From: Carallia brachiata
Lineage: Eukaryota; Streptophyta; Magnoliopsida; Malpighiales; Rhizophoraceae
NCBI GenBank assembly: GCA_021464245.1
Contig: JADCRB010000036.1
Location: 887,717-951,716, forward strand
Length of the DNA: 64,000 bases
Reading direction: 5' to 3'
The position numbers were made by a program, and so were the translations under genes. Below the pieces are notes generated by a model, which worked only from the letters and a program-made list of their open reading frames with translations, was not told the origin of the DNA and searched no databases. Numbering within the stretch: position 1 is the first letter of the stretch; each line of letters opens with the position of its first letter. This document shows positions 1-12,572 of this stretch, piece after piece.

Positions 1-3000
1 CCAGTTGGCCTTGCTGGGATACTACCTTTGCTATCTGCTAGGTCCACATGACTTAAGTCCTTTCCTTCTGCTTCTTGCCAGCCTTTCACCATCTGGTTAA
101 GGGGCAGACTGTAATCAATGCCACAATATTCCTCAGTCTCATCGTCCAAAGGTTTCCATTTTTCAACCAGTGGGGCAAGTACACTAACAGCATGGCTCAT
201 ATCTGGCCTTTGACTGGGCTCTCTAGCCGTGCAGTGCCCTGCAAGTTCAGCAATCACAGAGATGCTCTCAAATGTTTCGTCTTTCACATCCAGTGCAGGG
301 TCAACTGCAGCCCTAAGTTTCTGCTTATCTGATTTGATATGCCAGAACCATGCAGCCAAGTATTGGCTTTCCTCTGGCCGGTCCTCATCAAGTGCCATTA
401 ACCCAGTCAATAGCTCCATTAACACAACTCCAAAACTAAAGACATCAGCCTTGGTTGTGATTTTCCCCGTCACTAAAAAATAAGCACGCAAAAGTAAGAA
501 CTACTAGCACATACATAAACGAGAATGAGAGAAGCAAAACTTGTCAGGTCAATCAGCATTGCCCATTTAAACCAAAATTGATTTGAACAGTATTTCTGTG
601 AAGTGAACACATTTTTTTTGTTACAATTGTTATGAATAATGGAAACAAAAACAGAAATGAAAAAGCAGAAATGTTAATCTTCTCATACTTCTGAAAGTTC
701 CACAAAGAGAACAAAGGTAAACAAACTTTGGAGGGTTTAAAAAGCAGAAATGTAAGGTTCAGATAAACAAGAAAAAAAAAACAGGAATATGTTGGGAAAA
801 ACAGTATATAACACAAGAATTTCAAAAGATAATGGCAGAAAACCAGAATAATGTTCATAAAGCAGTATTCTAATCACAGCCAGATACTCAATTAAAAGTC
901 AGCTACATCAGTCAATCACCACTACCTCTGATTTTGATTATATTTCTACATCAGTGAGCACATGTTAAGTTGCTGATGCCATATAGTTGACCATAGAAGA
1001 GATGGAAGACAATTGATCAAATGCTTACCAGCATACTCTGGGGCCAAGTATCCAAAAGTGCCAGCAAGCCTTGTCACCACAGATTTCTCTCCATCAGGAG
1101 CAAGTTTCACCAATCCAAAATCCGAAACTTTTGCTCTGAAATCATCACCTAGCAATATATTTGAAGATTTGAGATCTCTGTGTATGAAGCTCTGATGAGC
1201 CAGATTATGAAGATATTCCATTCCTCTTGCAACATCCAAGGCAATATTTAGCCGCCTCTTCCAAGAGAGAGGCTCCAATTTCAAGCTCTTCCAGTGGAAA
1301 AGATGCTTACTAAGAGCCCCCTGAGGCATATACTCATAAACGAGGATTCTCTCATTGCCTTCAATCGAATATCCCAAAAGGGATACCAAATGACGATGAC
1401 GGACTTTTGACAGAACTGCAATCTCTGACTGAAATTCATCCAATGCTTTGGTGCTAATCACACCAGCCTCCATTCTTTTAACTGCTATGTTTGTTCCATC
1501 ATCCAATTCTCCTTTGTACACTACCCCAAAGCCACCACGCCCAAGTTCATTTTCTGGAGCAAAATTCTTTGTCACATTGCGAAGAACCTGAACTGATATG
1601 ATCAGATTCCCTGCTTCAATGACATGAGAATCACCAATGCCACTGCCATTTATGCTCGGAGAACCACTACCTGTTACGGTAGAAGTGCCACCATTGGTGG
1701 TATTGGCAACAACTATCTTGACGACATTATCTGAGTCAGATGGATCTCTTGGATGAATTACAAGGGCATTTGGAGCCCTGAAGGCGTCATTTTTCTTCTT
1801 GTAACAGTAAATAAACAAAGGCATAACCAGAATAGCAACAACTGCAACACTTGCAACAGGCGCTAAAATTGCAACGAATGAGGACCTTTTAGGACTTCTC
1901 TGTTTGGCTGAAATTTGTGAAGACTCACCAGAACCAGAATTTCTGTCTACATTCGCTGAGGACGAGCTGTTGGGTGGAGAACCTGAAACTCCAGCTGATG
2001 GATTGTTTTTGGGAGAAGGGGCAGGATTCACTTGCTCCCCAGTACTCAAGAAAGGATTTCCTTTAGTTTCAACTTGAACATTGCTACGAAATTGTGGTAA
2101 TTGACCGGAAATATTGTTGTTACTAAGATCCAACGCTGTCAACAACGGCAAGGGGGTCCAATTTGTAGGAATTGGACCGTTTATGCTGTTGTTCTCTAGT
2201 TTAATTTGGAAAAGAGAATCTAGTTCTCCTACTGAAGGGCTCAAGGTGCCACTGAGATTATAATTTGGCAAAACAATGGAAGAAACTTTGCCTTTGGTGT
2301 CACAATGCAATCCCAGCCATGATGAACATGGATCATTACCACTCCACGAAGACACAAGTCTAGAAGGATAATTCAACCCACCAAGGAACTCAATAAGTGC
2401 CATAACTTCCGGTGCACATGCAACCCCAGGCGTGGATTGACAAAAAGCATTTGAAGTGCAAGAAACTTTAGCTGCTTTAAAATTTGGGGTTGGGCCCATC
2501 AACTGATTATTGTTCAAATCTAAATGAACTAATGTCATATTTATCAAGCTTTCAGGAACCAATCCAACAAGTTTATTACCATTAAGATTAAGATCCTTCA
2601 AGAGAGCCAAATTACCAATGCTGTCTGGAATTGTACCTGTGAACTGGTTCCCGTGAAGCCAAAGAACGGTAACCGAACTCATTGTCGCCACCACATCAAT
2701 AGTACCCGTCAACCCGCTGCCTTCCTGATTATTTAGCCACAGATTTCGCAAAGACATGCCTCCCGTAAAGCTTGCCGGAATCACACCAGATAATCTATTC
2801 CCCGAGAGTTTCAAGTTTTGTAAAGATGAGAAATTTCCTAGAAAATCAGGCAATGGACCGGCCAAATTACAAGACATACAGGAAAGATTAGTCAATTGAG
2901 GAGAGCCTAGCAACCCCTCTGGGAATGACCACCCAGTAGTAGCATTAAGATTGTTGTAATCCAGTGCCACGGCTTGCAAACTCACTAAACCATCAAAGAA

Positions 3001-3402
3001 ATCAGACGGGATAGAGTCGAATTGATTGTCATCCATGTAAGCGTAGAACAGTTTGGATAACCCACTGAGGGATGGTAAAGGTCCAGTGAATTGGTTCCGC
3101 TGAAAGCTCAATCTTTCAAGCATGGCCAGCTGGTTGAGGTTCTGAGGCAAAGTGCCCTTCAAGCTCAGATTTTGAACCTGAATCTGAGACACCCTTGAAC
3201 CAGAACAGAAAACATGTTCCCAAGATTGTCCACAAGGATCATCACCAGTGTCTGGCCACCCCAAGACCTGGGGATTCTTTAACCCATCTCTGAATGCCTT
3301 GAGAATAGCAAGGTCATTTGGGTAAGTGTCAGTGAACACCACAGCAGCAAATGAAAGGAGTGCTACAACAAGAAGAAGAAGCTTTATGGGGTGGCTTTCC
3401 AT
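1..3402 (-). CDS. TMK-type LRR receptor-like kinase, C-terminus cut by window edge
   Basis: Plasma-membrane receptor kinase of the TMK family, known from Arabidopsis for auxin-linked cell-surface signalling. Two exons are visible: 3402-1029 and 472-1, joined across a 556-bp GT-AG intron inside the kinase domain just after the APEYA motif. I start at the ATG at 3402 because a hydrophobic signal peptide (residues 1-24) follows at once; in-frame ATGs upstream add only a non-signal leader. In order: LRR N-terminal cap with DPCG, a first LRR block, a Cys-bearing island near residues 315-375, a short second LRR block, a Ser/Pro-rich stretch, one membrane span (about 509-533), then the kinase. Kinase motifs are GRGGFGVVYKG (621-631), Lys642, HRD with Asp743, and DFG with Asp761. 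The visible end reads SIPARPTG, the usual TMK tail, so only about a dozen residues are missing. No lesion seen. The exact TMK subgroup is uncertain. Confidence 0.95.
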
Positions 3403-3981
3403 GGCAGATTTTTCAAGTTTCAATTCTGCTTCATGAAGGGTTACGGAACCAAGCAAGAAAGAGAAAAGCTTCATTTTTTTAGCATCAATGCCTAGGCTTC
3501 CTGGGAACAACAATCTCTAATCTTGAACTGGAAATGATGAAAAAAAAAACACACACACACACACACACAAAAACAAAGTATTTTTAGACTACATGAACTT
3601 TACATAGAACTGTGGAAATGCTGACCACAGATGAAGAGAGAGAGAGGGAAAAAAAATTAAAAAAACAAGAAGAGAGAGAAGCTGGGAAACACCAAGAAAC
3701 CATGAAAGGTGGATCTTGGAAGAGTGGAAGAATGATGAGAAATATTCAACATCAGAAAACAAAGTTCTTTTTTACTAGTGATTGATTGGGAAAAATAACA
3801 AAAAAAAGAAGTCGAGGTGCCCGTACATTATTCGATAATTTATGTGTCACATCTGTTTTTCTGGAAATTTACCTTCGCACATGCCACGTCTGCCGATTCT
3901 CTCTTTTCTTTCGCTCTCTCTCTCTCTCTCTCTCTCTAATCTTTTTCTTAGAGCGAGGGGGAATGACGCATCGAATCTCGT
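3403..3981 (-). promoter_or_regulatory. 5' flank of the TMK-type gene with microsatellites
   Basis: This is the upstream side of the minus-strand receptor kinase. It holds an (AC)n tract at 3549-3569, GA-rich stretches at about 3634-3676, and a (CT)n tract at 3913-3938. GA/CT-rich tracts are common in plant 5' UTRs and core promoters. I could not fix a TATA box or transcription start. Confidence 0.4.
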
Positions 3982-4601
3982 TAGAAGTGTCAAAATGAAT
4001 TATTAAATTGATTTTGGGTTAAGTGATTTTAGGTTTATCTTATTTTAAGTTAGATTATTTATAAATTAAATTATTTTTAAGTAATTTTAAATTTGATTAT
4101 TTTAAATTTAAGTTGGATCTAAGTCACCTTATAGGTTGATCATATCATAAAAAAATGATATAATATATTTTATTAAATATTTAAAAATTTTAAAAATTTT
4201 GTTGAAAATTTTTAAAAATTAAAAAAAATTATAAGATTAAAAATAATTTAAGAGACTTCTTTTAAAATATTTTAAAAACTTAAAATAAAATTTAAAATTA
4301 CATAAAAAATCTCAAAATATTCTAAAAAATTATAATTAAGTAATTAAAAATAGTATAATTTATAATTTTTATAATATAAAATATGCTAAATTCATTTTAT
4401 TTAATTTTTTTGTTCCTTTAAGAAAAAAAAGTTCGGGTCAAACGAGTTATTCAAATAGAGTTCAGGTTTGACCCAAGATTTTCGGGTAATTTTGGGTTTA
4501 GTTCATTTCATGTTAATTCATTCTTCAAGTCGGGTTCGAATTGTATTATTTGGTCGAATTCGAGTCAACCCATCGAGTTGAGTCAAATTTTGACACTTCT
4601 A
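3982..4601. mobile_element. Non-autonomous hAT-like transposon (620 bp)
   Basis: Perfect 14-bp terminal inverted repeats, TAGAAGTGTCAAAA, sit at 3982-3995 and, inverted, at 4588-4601. The TAGRRGTGTCAA type of end is common in plant non-autonomous hAT elements. The 8-bp flanks (3974-3981 and 4602-4609) agree at five positions and differ only by transitions, as expected of an old 8-bp target duplication. The interior is AT-rich with GGTTCGAATT/GAGTCAACCC motifs near the right end and no coding capacity. Confidence 0.6.
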
Positions 4602-6479
4602 AACCCCATTCAATAATTCATTTACTTTGTTGAATTTACGTAATTATTAGATAGTCAGATTTGTTATTAATAGTTATTTTATATTTTTTATAATTATAAA
4701 TTAAAAATTAATGCATTCATATTTTTTAATAATAAATTTATAATATATTTAACTTTTAACATTTTAATCAGTAATTAGCATATACCACATATCAATGATT
4801 AAAAAAAAAAAAAACAATAAAAATAATTGTCTCTAAACTTTTGTGTCGTAATAAAGTTTTGCTGTCTAAGACCTCTTTCCATAAGATAAAAGGAATTTTA
4901 CTGTATAATAATGTAATAGAAGATGTGTGGTCTATTTATTATTTATTTTTCTTTAAATTCAAAATATTTTTCTTCGAAATACGTGATATTAAGTGTGTCC
5001 ATTGCATTATTCCTACTACATTACCGTCATATTATTTTAAAAAAAAAAAATAAGAATAGCATCTGGACCCTTTTATATAAAATTGTGCTAATTACGTCAT
5101 ATAATAAACTTAGTCTCTTCATCAAATTCACAAAAAAAAAATAAATTTAAGTGTCACCCAACAAAAAATCACCAACTTCTTAAAAACAAAAGAATTGACG
5201 AAAACAATAACTTTGGAATACGTGCATCATAAATAGAATTTGTTTGTTTACTCTGTCGTTGGTTAGTGAGGCCGTATTGCACATTGCTAATTTTTTAGTT
5301 CATGAAATCTTGGCTTTGGCGAGGTGGCGCCGTGACTTTGGTTGTGGGAGGTTTGAGGTCTCTTAGCTCCAAAATTTTCTATTCGATGGAGGTTGTCTAT
5401 TTTAAGTAGATAAAGTGTTTGCACGTATATTTTAATCTATGTTCTTCCACCTCCCCTAACAATTAGTTAACTAATTATTAACTATTACTAATCTTCAAAG
5501 AAAAAAAAAGTTTATGATTGCATATTGTCTAATTTTCTAGTTGTGATGCTATTCTAAGATAAAGGTTGACGTAGGAAATTTATATTTCAAATCTTTACAA
5601 ATATAATTGTTTGCTGTGTATTATTGACAATAATCTGCTTGTATTTTCTTCCTTCGTGTATTAAATCAGATTGATTATGGTATAGAGATGATAAGAAAGA
5701 CAACCGATTGTTGTGACTTAATAATTAAAATATTTTAATCATATCATAAAATCATTACTTTGAATTCTCATTACATTCGTCACTAAGATTAAACGAACCT
5801 CTAGTCCCCAATCAATTAAGTAAAAAGAAAAGTTATCAAGTTTAAATTAAACATGGAATAGATTATTAAATTCACTGGACAAAGGTGGCAATAAGAAAAT
5901 TGGGAATATTTGAAATCGTTCGAGAAAAATTAGGAATCATTGAATCAGTTTATCATCGTAATGATCGTTTTAGTTGTAATAATCGATCAAAGACTCATGT
6001 CTAGTTCAAGGTTGTTTTTTGGTTTATGATCGGTCAACAAGAAGTCTTCATTGCCGTTTGAGTGAGTGTGTCCGAGTGAGTTCCAACACTCCTGAAAAGG
6101 ATTGCCAAAGAATTTTGACGGTTTTTTCTTTAATATATGCTATCATTCTAGTTGAATTTTAATTAAATTTTCAAATTATGTTACAACGCTAGAAAAACAT
6201 ACAAATATTTACTGCTACTGTGGTGCTTGATATTCTTAACCATTTTCTATGAAAATCAAGCATATAAATGATGGATTTTTAATTTAACTTATATTTATAG
6301 TGAGTATAATTTATTTATAATTTTATACTATGTAATAAATGATATCTACTTAAAATAAAAAATGATGCAATAAATTTATATAATATAACATCACAAATGT
6401 ATTAAACACAAAAAATATGATTAAAAATAACAAATTATCAAAAATATAAATAAACAAATTTGCCTCTATAAAAAGGAAT
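4602..6479. other. AT-rich intergenic, no gene seen
   Basis: Very AT-rich, with many A and T runs and no protein match that I recognise. A locally GC-richer patch at about 5265-5450 could be a worn SINE or other retroposon, but I found no paired ends or target duplication. Confidence 0.5.
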
Positions 6480-6885
6480 GATAATATTTCAAAAAAAAGT
6501 ATTAATTTTATTTAAAATAATGACTCTAGTACTAATTTTAAAAAATAATAAATTTAACACTAATTTTATATAAAGTAACAAATTTAATACACTTTAAAAT
6601 TTATTAAATAAAATTTATAAAGTAACAAATTTAACACACTTTAAAATTTATTAAATAAAATTTATCTGTTTTGATAATGTGATACTAATTTATGTGATTA
6701 TCACGTTATTAAAATAGACATATTTCTATAAATTTATCATCGAAATTACTAGATTCTATTATATAAAATCATTATATAATAAATTTATTACTTTAAATAA
6801 AGTGAGTATTAAATTTATTATTTTTTAAAATTAATATCAAATTTATTATTTTTAATAAAATTAATAATATTTTTATATATTAACG
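6480..6885. repeat. AT-rich fold-back (MITE-like) element
   Basis: The left part (about 6480-6600) and the right part (about 6770-6885) are imperfect inverted copies of each other, both built on AATTTTAAAAAATAATAAATTT. The structure fits a fold-back MITE. The ends and target duplication are obscured by low complexity, so the superfamily is not assigned. Confidence 0.5.
6572..6665. repeat. 47-bp tandem duplication
   Basis: Two adjacent 47-bp units, 6572-6618 and 6619-6665, differ at a single base. They lie inside the fold-back element and must be a recent local duplication. Confidence 0.85.
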
Positions 6886-8432
6886 TCCAACAAATAAGAT
6901 ACGTTAAATAGAGGAGGAGAGATAGGCGAAATCTTCGGAGCAATAAAGCCAGCAGCGGACAGCCGGACGATGGCCACTGCCAACCCCAGTCGTTGTGCAT
7001 TATGCTGTTCGCCTGTCAAGATTACGAAAATGATTTTTTAATCTTTTTTCGGTAAAGTTTGGGAATTGGCACCCGCGGCAAACTGTCTACATTTTAATAA
7101 TTTTTTAATTTTTTCAAAAAATTTAAATTTTTTTATATAACACATATCATTTAAATTTATATTTTAAAATAATACTTATTTAAATATAAATTTTATTTTC
7201 TAAAAAATAATAAAATGATAAAATAATATATATGGGTACAATGACTTAAGACACTTTTTTTAATGTCCCTAATCACATTCTAAATTAGAAAAATCTAGAC
7301 ACTCATTGTTTCCATACAAATAAATACACAATATTTTTATACTATATACGAATTATTTTGCTATATAAATAGCATTTTACACAATATGTAGGAATTGTAG
7401 GTATAGTAGAAAATCATAAAAAAAATTTCATGTATTGTATAAAAAATTTCAGTATAATATAAAATATCTTGTTTATTATATAAAATTATTTTGCACCAAT
7501 TTATGTTTATAAATTGTGTGTTTATGTATTTGATCTCTTTTTCACTAGATTGTAGACTGTAACCTTAGGAATCTATTTTATTACGGCAGACATTAGAAAC
7601 TGTCCGCGAGGATCGCCATTTGTGAGTCATGTAAATGCCCTTTTTTTTTAATTTTTTTCCGTTTGATAAGTTGTAAAATTGCTAGAAATTAAAGCTTTTC
7701 ACCAATCGGCGATAAATGATTGCATTGACTACAATCCCGGAGTATTAAATAGTAAAAAGTAAAAGTATATAACTTTAGTCGGTCATGAATTTTTCTTTAT
7801 TACATTGAACGATAAAAATTAATTACAAGTGAATTCTGAAATCAAATGTCTTCATATTTAATAGTCATTAACTATATTTGGTAATAAATAACTAATCAAT
7901 GTTTATAATTCATGATGATCAGACGTAGATTGGAAGGACACAAATGAATATGCAGCATATAGAACGATATGTAACAGTTTATTTTTTTAATTAAATCATC
8001 TAATAAATATTAACTCATATTACTTTAATGTCACCTAATATACACTCACTTAAGATTTTCCTTTCATAATTTTATCAAGAGAGATACTTTATTAGATTTT
8101 TTTAAATAAGATCAAAGTGATATATATTATTTAATAATTAAAATTTACTATAAAAAATAAATAAATTACACATTAAATAAACAACACAATTAATTTAATA
8201 CAACCTAAAATTAAACTATGTAATAAAATTCATTCATCAATTTCCTTCTCTTTCATTTTCATGCAATGCCGTAAGCAAATGATGGGCCAGACTTGAGAGG
8301 AAAGGAAGAGAGAGCCTCATTTTCCGCCTATCAGTCGTCACATGAGGGACAGCTGTATTGGGCCATTATCTGTTAATTAAACAGGCTAGTTGGTGGCCTC
8401 TAAAGGGCAAAAAAAAAAAAAAAAATCTTCTT
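6886..8432. other. AT-rich intergenic, no gene seen
   Basis: No supported coding sequence. A slightly GC-richer patch at 6895-7010 gives only a short random frame. The rest is A/T-rich sequence ending in a poly-A run at 8410-8425. Confidence 0.5.
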
Positions 8433-8433
8433 A

Positions 8434-9680
8434 TAGGACTCGTTTGGAGATGTTGTCAGTTTTTTATTTTCTATTTTTAATTTTTACTGTTTACTGAATT
8501 TTTGTATTTATTGTTATCAATTTTGGTTTTTTTTTCTATAAGAATAAAAAATAAATAAATAGAAAAAGGATAGTGAGAGAAATGACAAAAATAATGTAAA
8601 TATAGACACAAAAAAGGGGGGAGAGAGAGAGAGAGAGAAAGAGGGTAGAGAGAGAATGAGTAGAGAGGGAAAGGGAAAAGAAAGAGAATCAGTAGAGAGA
8701 ATGATAGAAAGAGAAAGGGTTGAGAAATAATGAGTAAACAGAATAGTAGAGAGAGAAAAATGAGAGAGAGAGGGTAAAGAGAGAATGAGTAGAGAGAATG
8801 GTAAAACAAGAAAAAAGAGAACAAGAAAAAAGAGAGAGAGTCTGGGTAGAGAGAGAATGACTAGTGAGAGAAAAAAGAGAGAGAGAGGGTAGAGTGATAA
8901 TAGTAGAATGAGAAAAATGAGAGAGAATGTGGGTAGACAGAAAGGAGAGAGAATCTGGGTAAATAAAGAATGGTAGAGAGAAAAGAGAGAGAGAGAGAGA
9001 ATGAGTAGAGAGAATGATAGAGCAAGAAAAAGAAGAGAGAATGGTAGAGAGAGAATGAGTAGAGAGAATGGTTGAGGGGGAAAAAGGAGAGAGAGAGAGA
9101 GAAAGAGCGTGGGTAGAAGGAGAATTAGTAGAGAGAATGGTAGAAAGAGAAAAAGGAGAAAGAGGGTAGAGCAAGAATGAGTAAAGAGAGAAAAGAGAGA
9201 GAGGGTAGAGAGAGAATGGTAGAGATAGAAAAATGGGAGAGAGGGTAGAGAGAGATTGATAGAGATAAAAATGAGGGTACAGAGAGAATGAGTAGAGAGC
9301 GAAATAGAGAGAGGGTAGAGAGAGAGAGAGAGATTAGAGATAGAAAAGGGAGAGAGAGAGTAGAGAGAGAATGAGTAGAGAGAGAATGAGTGTTGAGAAA
9401 AAAGATATAGAGGGATAGAGAGAGGATGAGTAAAGAGAGATATACTCAAGAGGATAGATAGAGAAAGAAAATGTTGTAAGAGAAAGTATAGAAAAAAAAG
9501 TAAAAAATAAATTCAGAAAGCTAGTTTTTTTTATTTTCTCAATTTATTTTTTTTCTTTGAAAAACGCTTTTAACTTTTCAACAAAAAACAGAAAACAAAA
9601 TTAATACCAAACATGTTTTCTTTTTTTTGTAAAAAATAAACAGAAAATAGAAAACAAAATCCATTTCAAACGGACCCATA
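8434..9680. mobile_element. Probable TIR element carrying an expanded purine array
   Basis: The ends are inverted copies: GGACTCGTTTGGAGATG at 8436 and, on the other strand at 9677, GGGTCCGTTTGAAATGG, each followed by TTTTCTATTTT-type sequence. GGNNCGTTTGG ends are frequent in plant hAT-type MITEs. The candidate 8-bp flanks (8426-8433, 9681-9688) agree at five positions. Between the arms sits a long GA-rich tandem array instead of a transposase. Confidence 0.5.
8571..9490. repeat. Degenerate GA-rich minisatellite (~0.9 kb)
   Basis: Dozens of variant units of the type GTAGAGAGAGAATGAGTAGA run without a break, with almost no C on the plus strand. Ser/Leu/Phe-rich frames on the opposite strand are by-products of the repeat and not genes. 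The strand asymmetry would favour triplex or slipped structures. Confidence 0.9.
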
Positions 9681-12572
9681 GCTTTTTTGTTGAATGAAGA
9701 ACAATTGATTGTCTCTGAAAAAAAAAAGAAAAATGATTGTTTTTTTTTACAATATATTTTAATAATTAAGAATTTAAATATTTATATTAAAAATTTTTGA
9801 TATAAAAAAAAGTGTGTAGTTTTTTTAACTCACAACTTAATAAATTTCGTAATTAATAAAAAATAAATAAAAAAAGAAAATTGTTTAATCAAAGGAAGAA
9901 AGTAGTTATTGAAAACGATAGCTGACACACAGGATTGAAAGCAATTTAGTTCAGACGCATGGGAATCGAAAGAAAATTGGCCATTTAAATCAGTGAAGTT
10001 ATTTTTGTCTTGTCTTATTGGCGGAAATTTGGGCCTTTCGAAGCACTAAATTCATTGCAAGGGTTTCATTAAACCAAATTGTCAATCCCAATCTTGCTTG
10101 CTTTACCTTAATTGAATGAAACCAGTTGATCTTGATTATTTTGTCATAATCGTTAAGCCCTGAAAGCTACAGCTGCCCCCCACTACCACCGGCCATAAAA
10201 TTCAATGTATTCTTTGACTCTACCCCAGGTCAAGTGCAACTGCTTTCACCCACCAGTGCTTTAAAAAAAAAAAACAAATAAATGCAACTGAGTGAATTTG
10301 TCACCTAGCAAATTTGTAATGCTCATTACGTCACCATTTTTGCTTGCATTGAAAATTTAGGATAAATTATTTAGCTTATCAGTCATCTAGCTGTAACAAT
10401 CTGAATCTCTCAAAAATATTTTAATCCCCTGCATTATTTTTAAATTGGATATTTTGGATCAATCAAAAACATTTGGCTAACATACAAACAAAAGAGGTCA
10501 CATGTGTATTTGTTGCAAGTTGCAACCTCTTAAATTCGCTTTTATGAGCTAATATTATTATTGTCATTTATCGATTGAAAATCTGGTAAGGTTTTTTTTT
10601 TTTTTTGGCAATAATTTGGTGCGGTTTTGGCGGTGTGTTAGATGGGTTTTTTTAATTTGGACTTTAAAAGGAATCAAAGGGCAATGCCAAAAATAGGGCC
10701 CCCATAACCTATGATGCTCTATTATTTGACTCTTTGTTTTATTATGATGGAAAGAAATTGAAGCCCAGCGAGTCAAAAAAGTGCAAGCCCGACCCTTGTG
10801 TTTTTGTTTTTAAAAACCCCTTTAAAAAAAAACATTAAAAATAGTCCGTTAGTCTATTAATTATTATAAGAGTAGAAAAAATAAATAAACCGAACTTTAG
10901 AAACGAAGCTTTGAAACATACTTAATAATTTTTTTTTAAAAAAATCAAAATTCAAATCTCAATTTCATCTTCAAGCTTCTTTTTTAAGAGAGACTTGATA
11001 GCTACTCAAACTAAGTTCGGATGATTAAAAAAATACTTGCTTGTTGGTGCGTATGAGATTTTGAATTATTATTACAATGTGATGCCAAACAAAAGATATA
11101 AATATAATTAATGATCATTACCCAAGTTGTGGTTGTTATGCTTCCCAGCCAAAAACTATTGGGTCGGTGCCAAAATCACCCCCCCCCCCCTTTTCCGTAT
11201 AATGTCATGCAATCCGTCTAGACTACTTCATGTAATGATTTTGAAATCCATTGGATTTGAGCATTTAGCTATCCATTATATTAGGACTTAACAGGTTGTA
11301 TGGTACAAGAGTTACTTTGGTAAGCATGAATATTCAGATTGAAATTTCGTTGCTATTACAAGCCTTCTTCATCTAAGTACATAAATCTGAAAATTTCCAA
11401 GAAGTTATACTGCGAACAATAGATAAACCAAATAGCGACCAAAACAAAAACAAAAAGCAAGAAGATTATACTAACGAGATTGGTGGGGGTCTGCAATCAA
11501 CAAAATAACAAGAGGTGAGGTGACCTCCTAAAGAACCGAAAGCAAAATGGGGCCCCAAGTGCAATAAAGTCAATTGCTTTGCATCTTTTGTGCTCTAATT
11601 CATGTTAATCTTCCACTAATTAAGCCAATCATCTGCCCACTAATTGGGGGTAGAATTTTTTTTTTTTTTGGCTAAGTTATTTGCACTGACCCAAAAGTTA
11701 CCGATTATTAAAAGGAAGATATGGCAAGCGGAATGCTATCTTAATGCGTAAGTGGGACCTAGGGGCAATACTACACACACGCGCTCATAATTTTTTTTCG
11801 ACAAAGAAAAATCTACAAAACTATGCAATGTGTACATAATCGTTGTCATTCAATTTCAATCATCTTTTTTCAACAAACTCCTTGTCTTATTGTTTTTTAT
11901 AAGAGCAATATTAGTCCAACATTTTAAAACTCAAACCTTAATTTCAGGCTTAATAATTTTAAAAGATATATCCCAAATCTCACTATTAAAATTATGAACT
12001 CAACTTTCACAAGTACATATCTTTAACAAGTCAGATATTAAACAAGGTACTTCCAATCATATATTTTCTTATTTGAACTCTTCCTCAACCAACCAAAATC
12101 CATCAAATTTCCTATACTTACGCCGAATGGTGTCATTCCTAAGGTAATACTTTGATTCCTCCCCCCCCCCCCCATTTACTGTATTTTCTTACCTTATTGA
12201 CACATCACTAATTTAAGCAATTGGAGTTGGAGTACTTAATGTTAAGTCCCACCCTAGCATCTCATGCTTTAAACCTTTCTCTCTCCAACCTCAATTTGTC
12301 GGCCTGCTATTATTTTTTAACACGAAAAAATCGTTATATTAATATTCTTAAAACGTAAATAAAATCAATATAAAGGTTTCAAAAATACCTGCATAAAATA
12401 AGAATATAACTCAGTTCAAATAACTTACATTTTGTGAGATCATATAAACCGTTCCCAGACTAGGCTTGAAGTCAAAAAAACACACAATCCTTTAATAAGG
12501 ATATTAACCAATTAATGACTAAATCTATTTAATCACAAAGAGTTAACTAAATCTAATTTGGTTTGGATAAAA
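9681..12572. other. AT-rich intergenic with two C-runs
   Basis: No gene recognised. C homopolymers lie at 11179-11190 (12 bases) and 12160-12173 (14 bases). The remainder is A/T-rich with short simple repeats. Confidence 0.5.

Noticed and set aside
8477..9449. Long minus-strand frames of 115-310 codons
   Set aside because: They are Ser/Leu/Phe-rich translations of the GA minisatellite, open in several frames because the repeat lacks stop codons.
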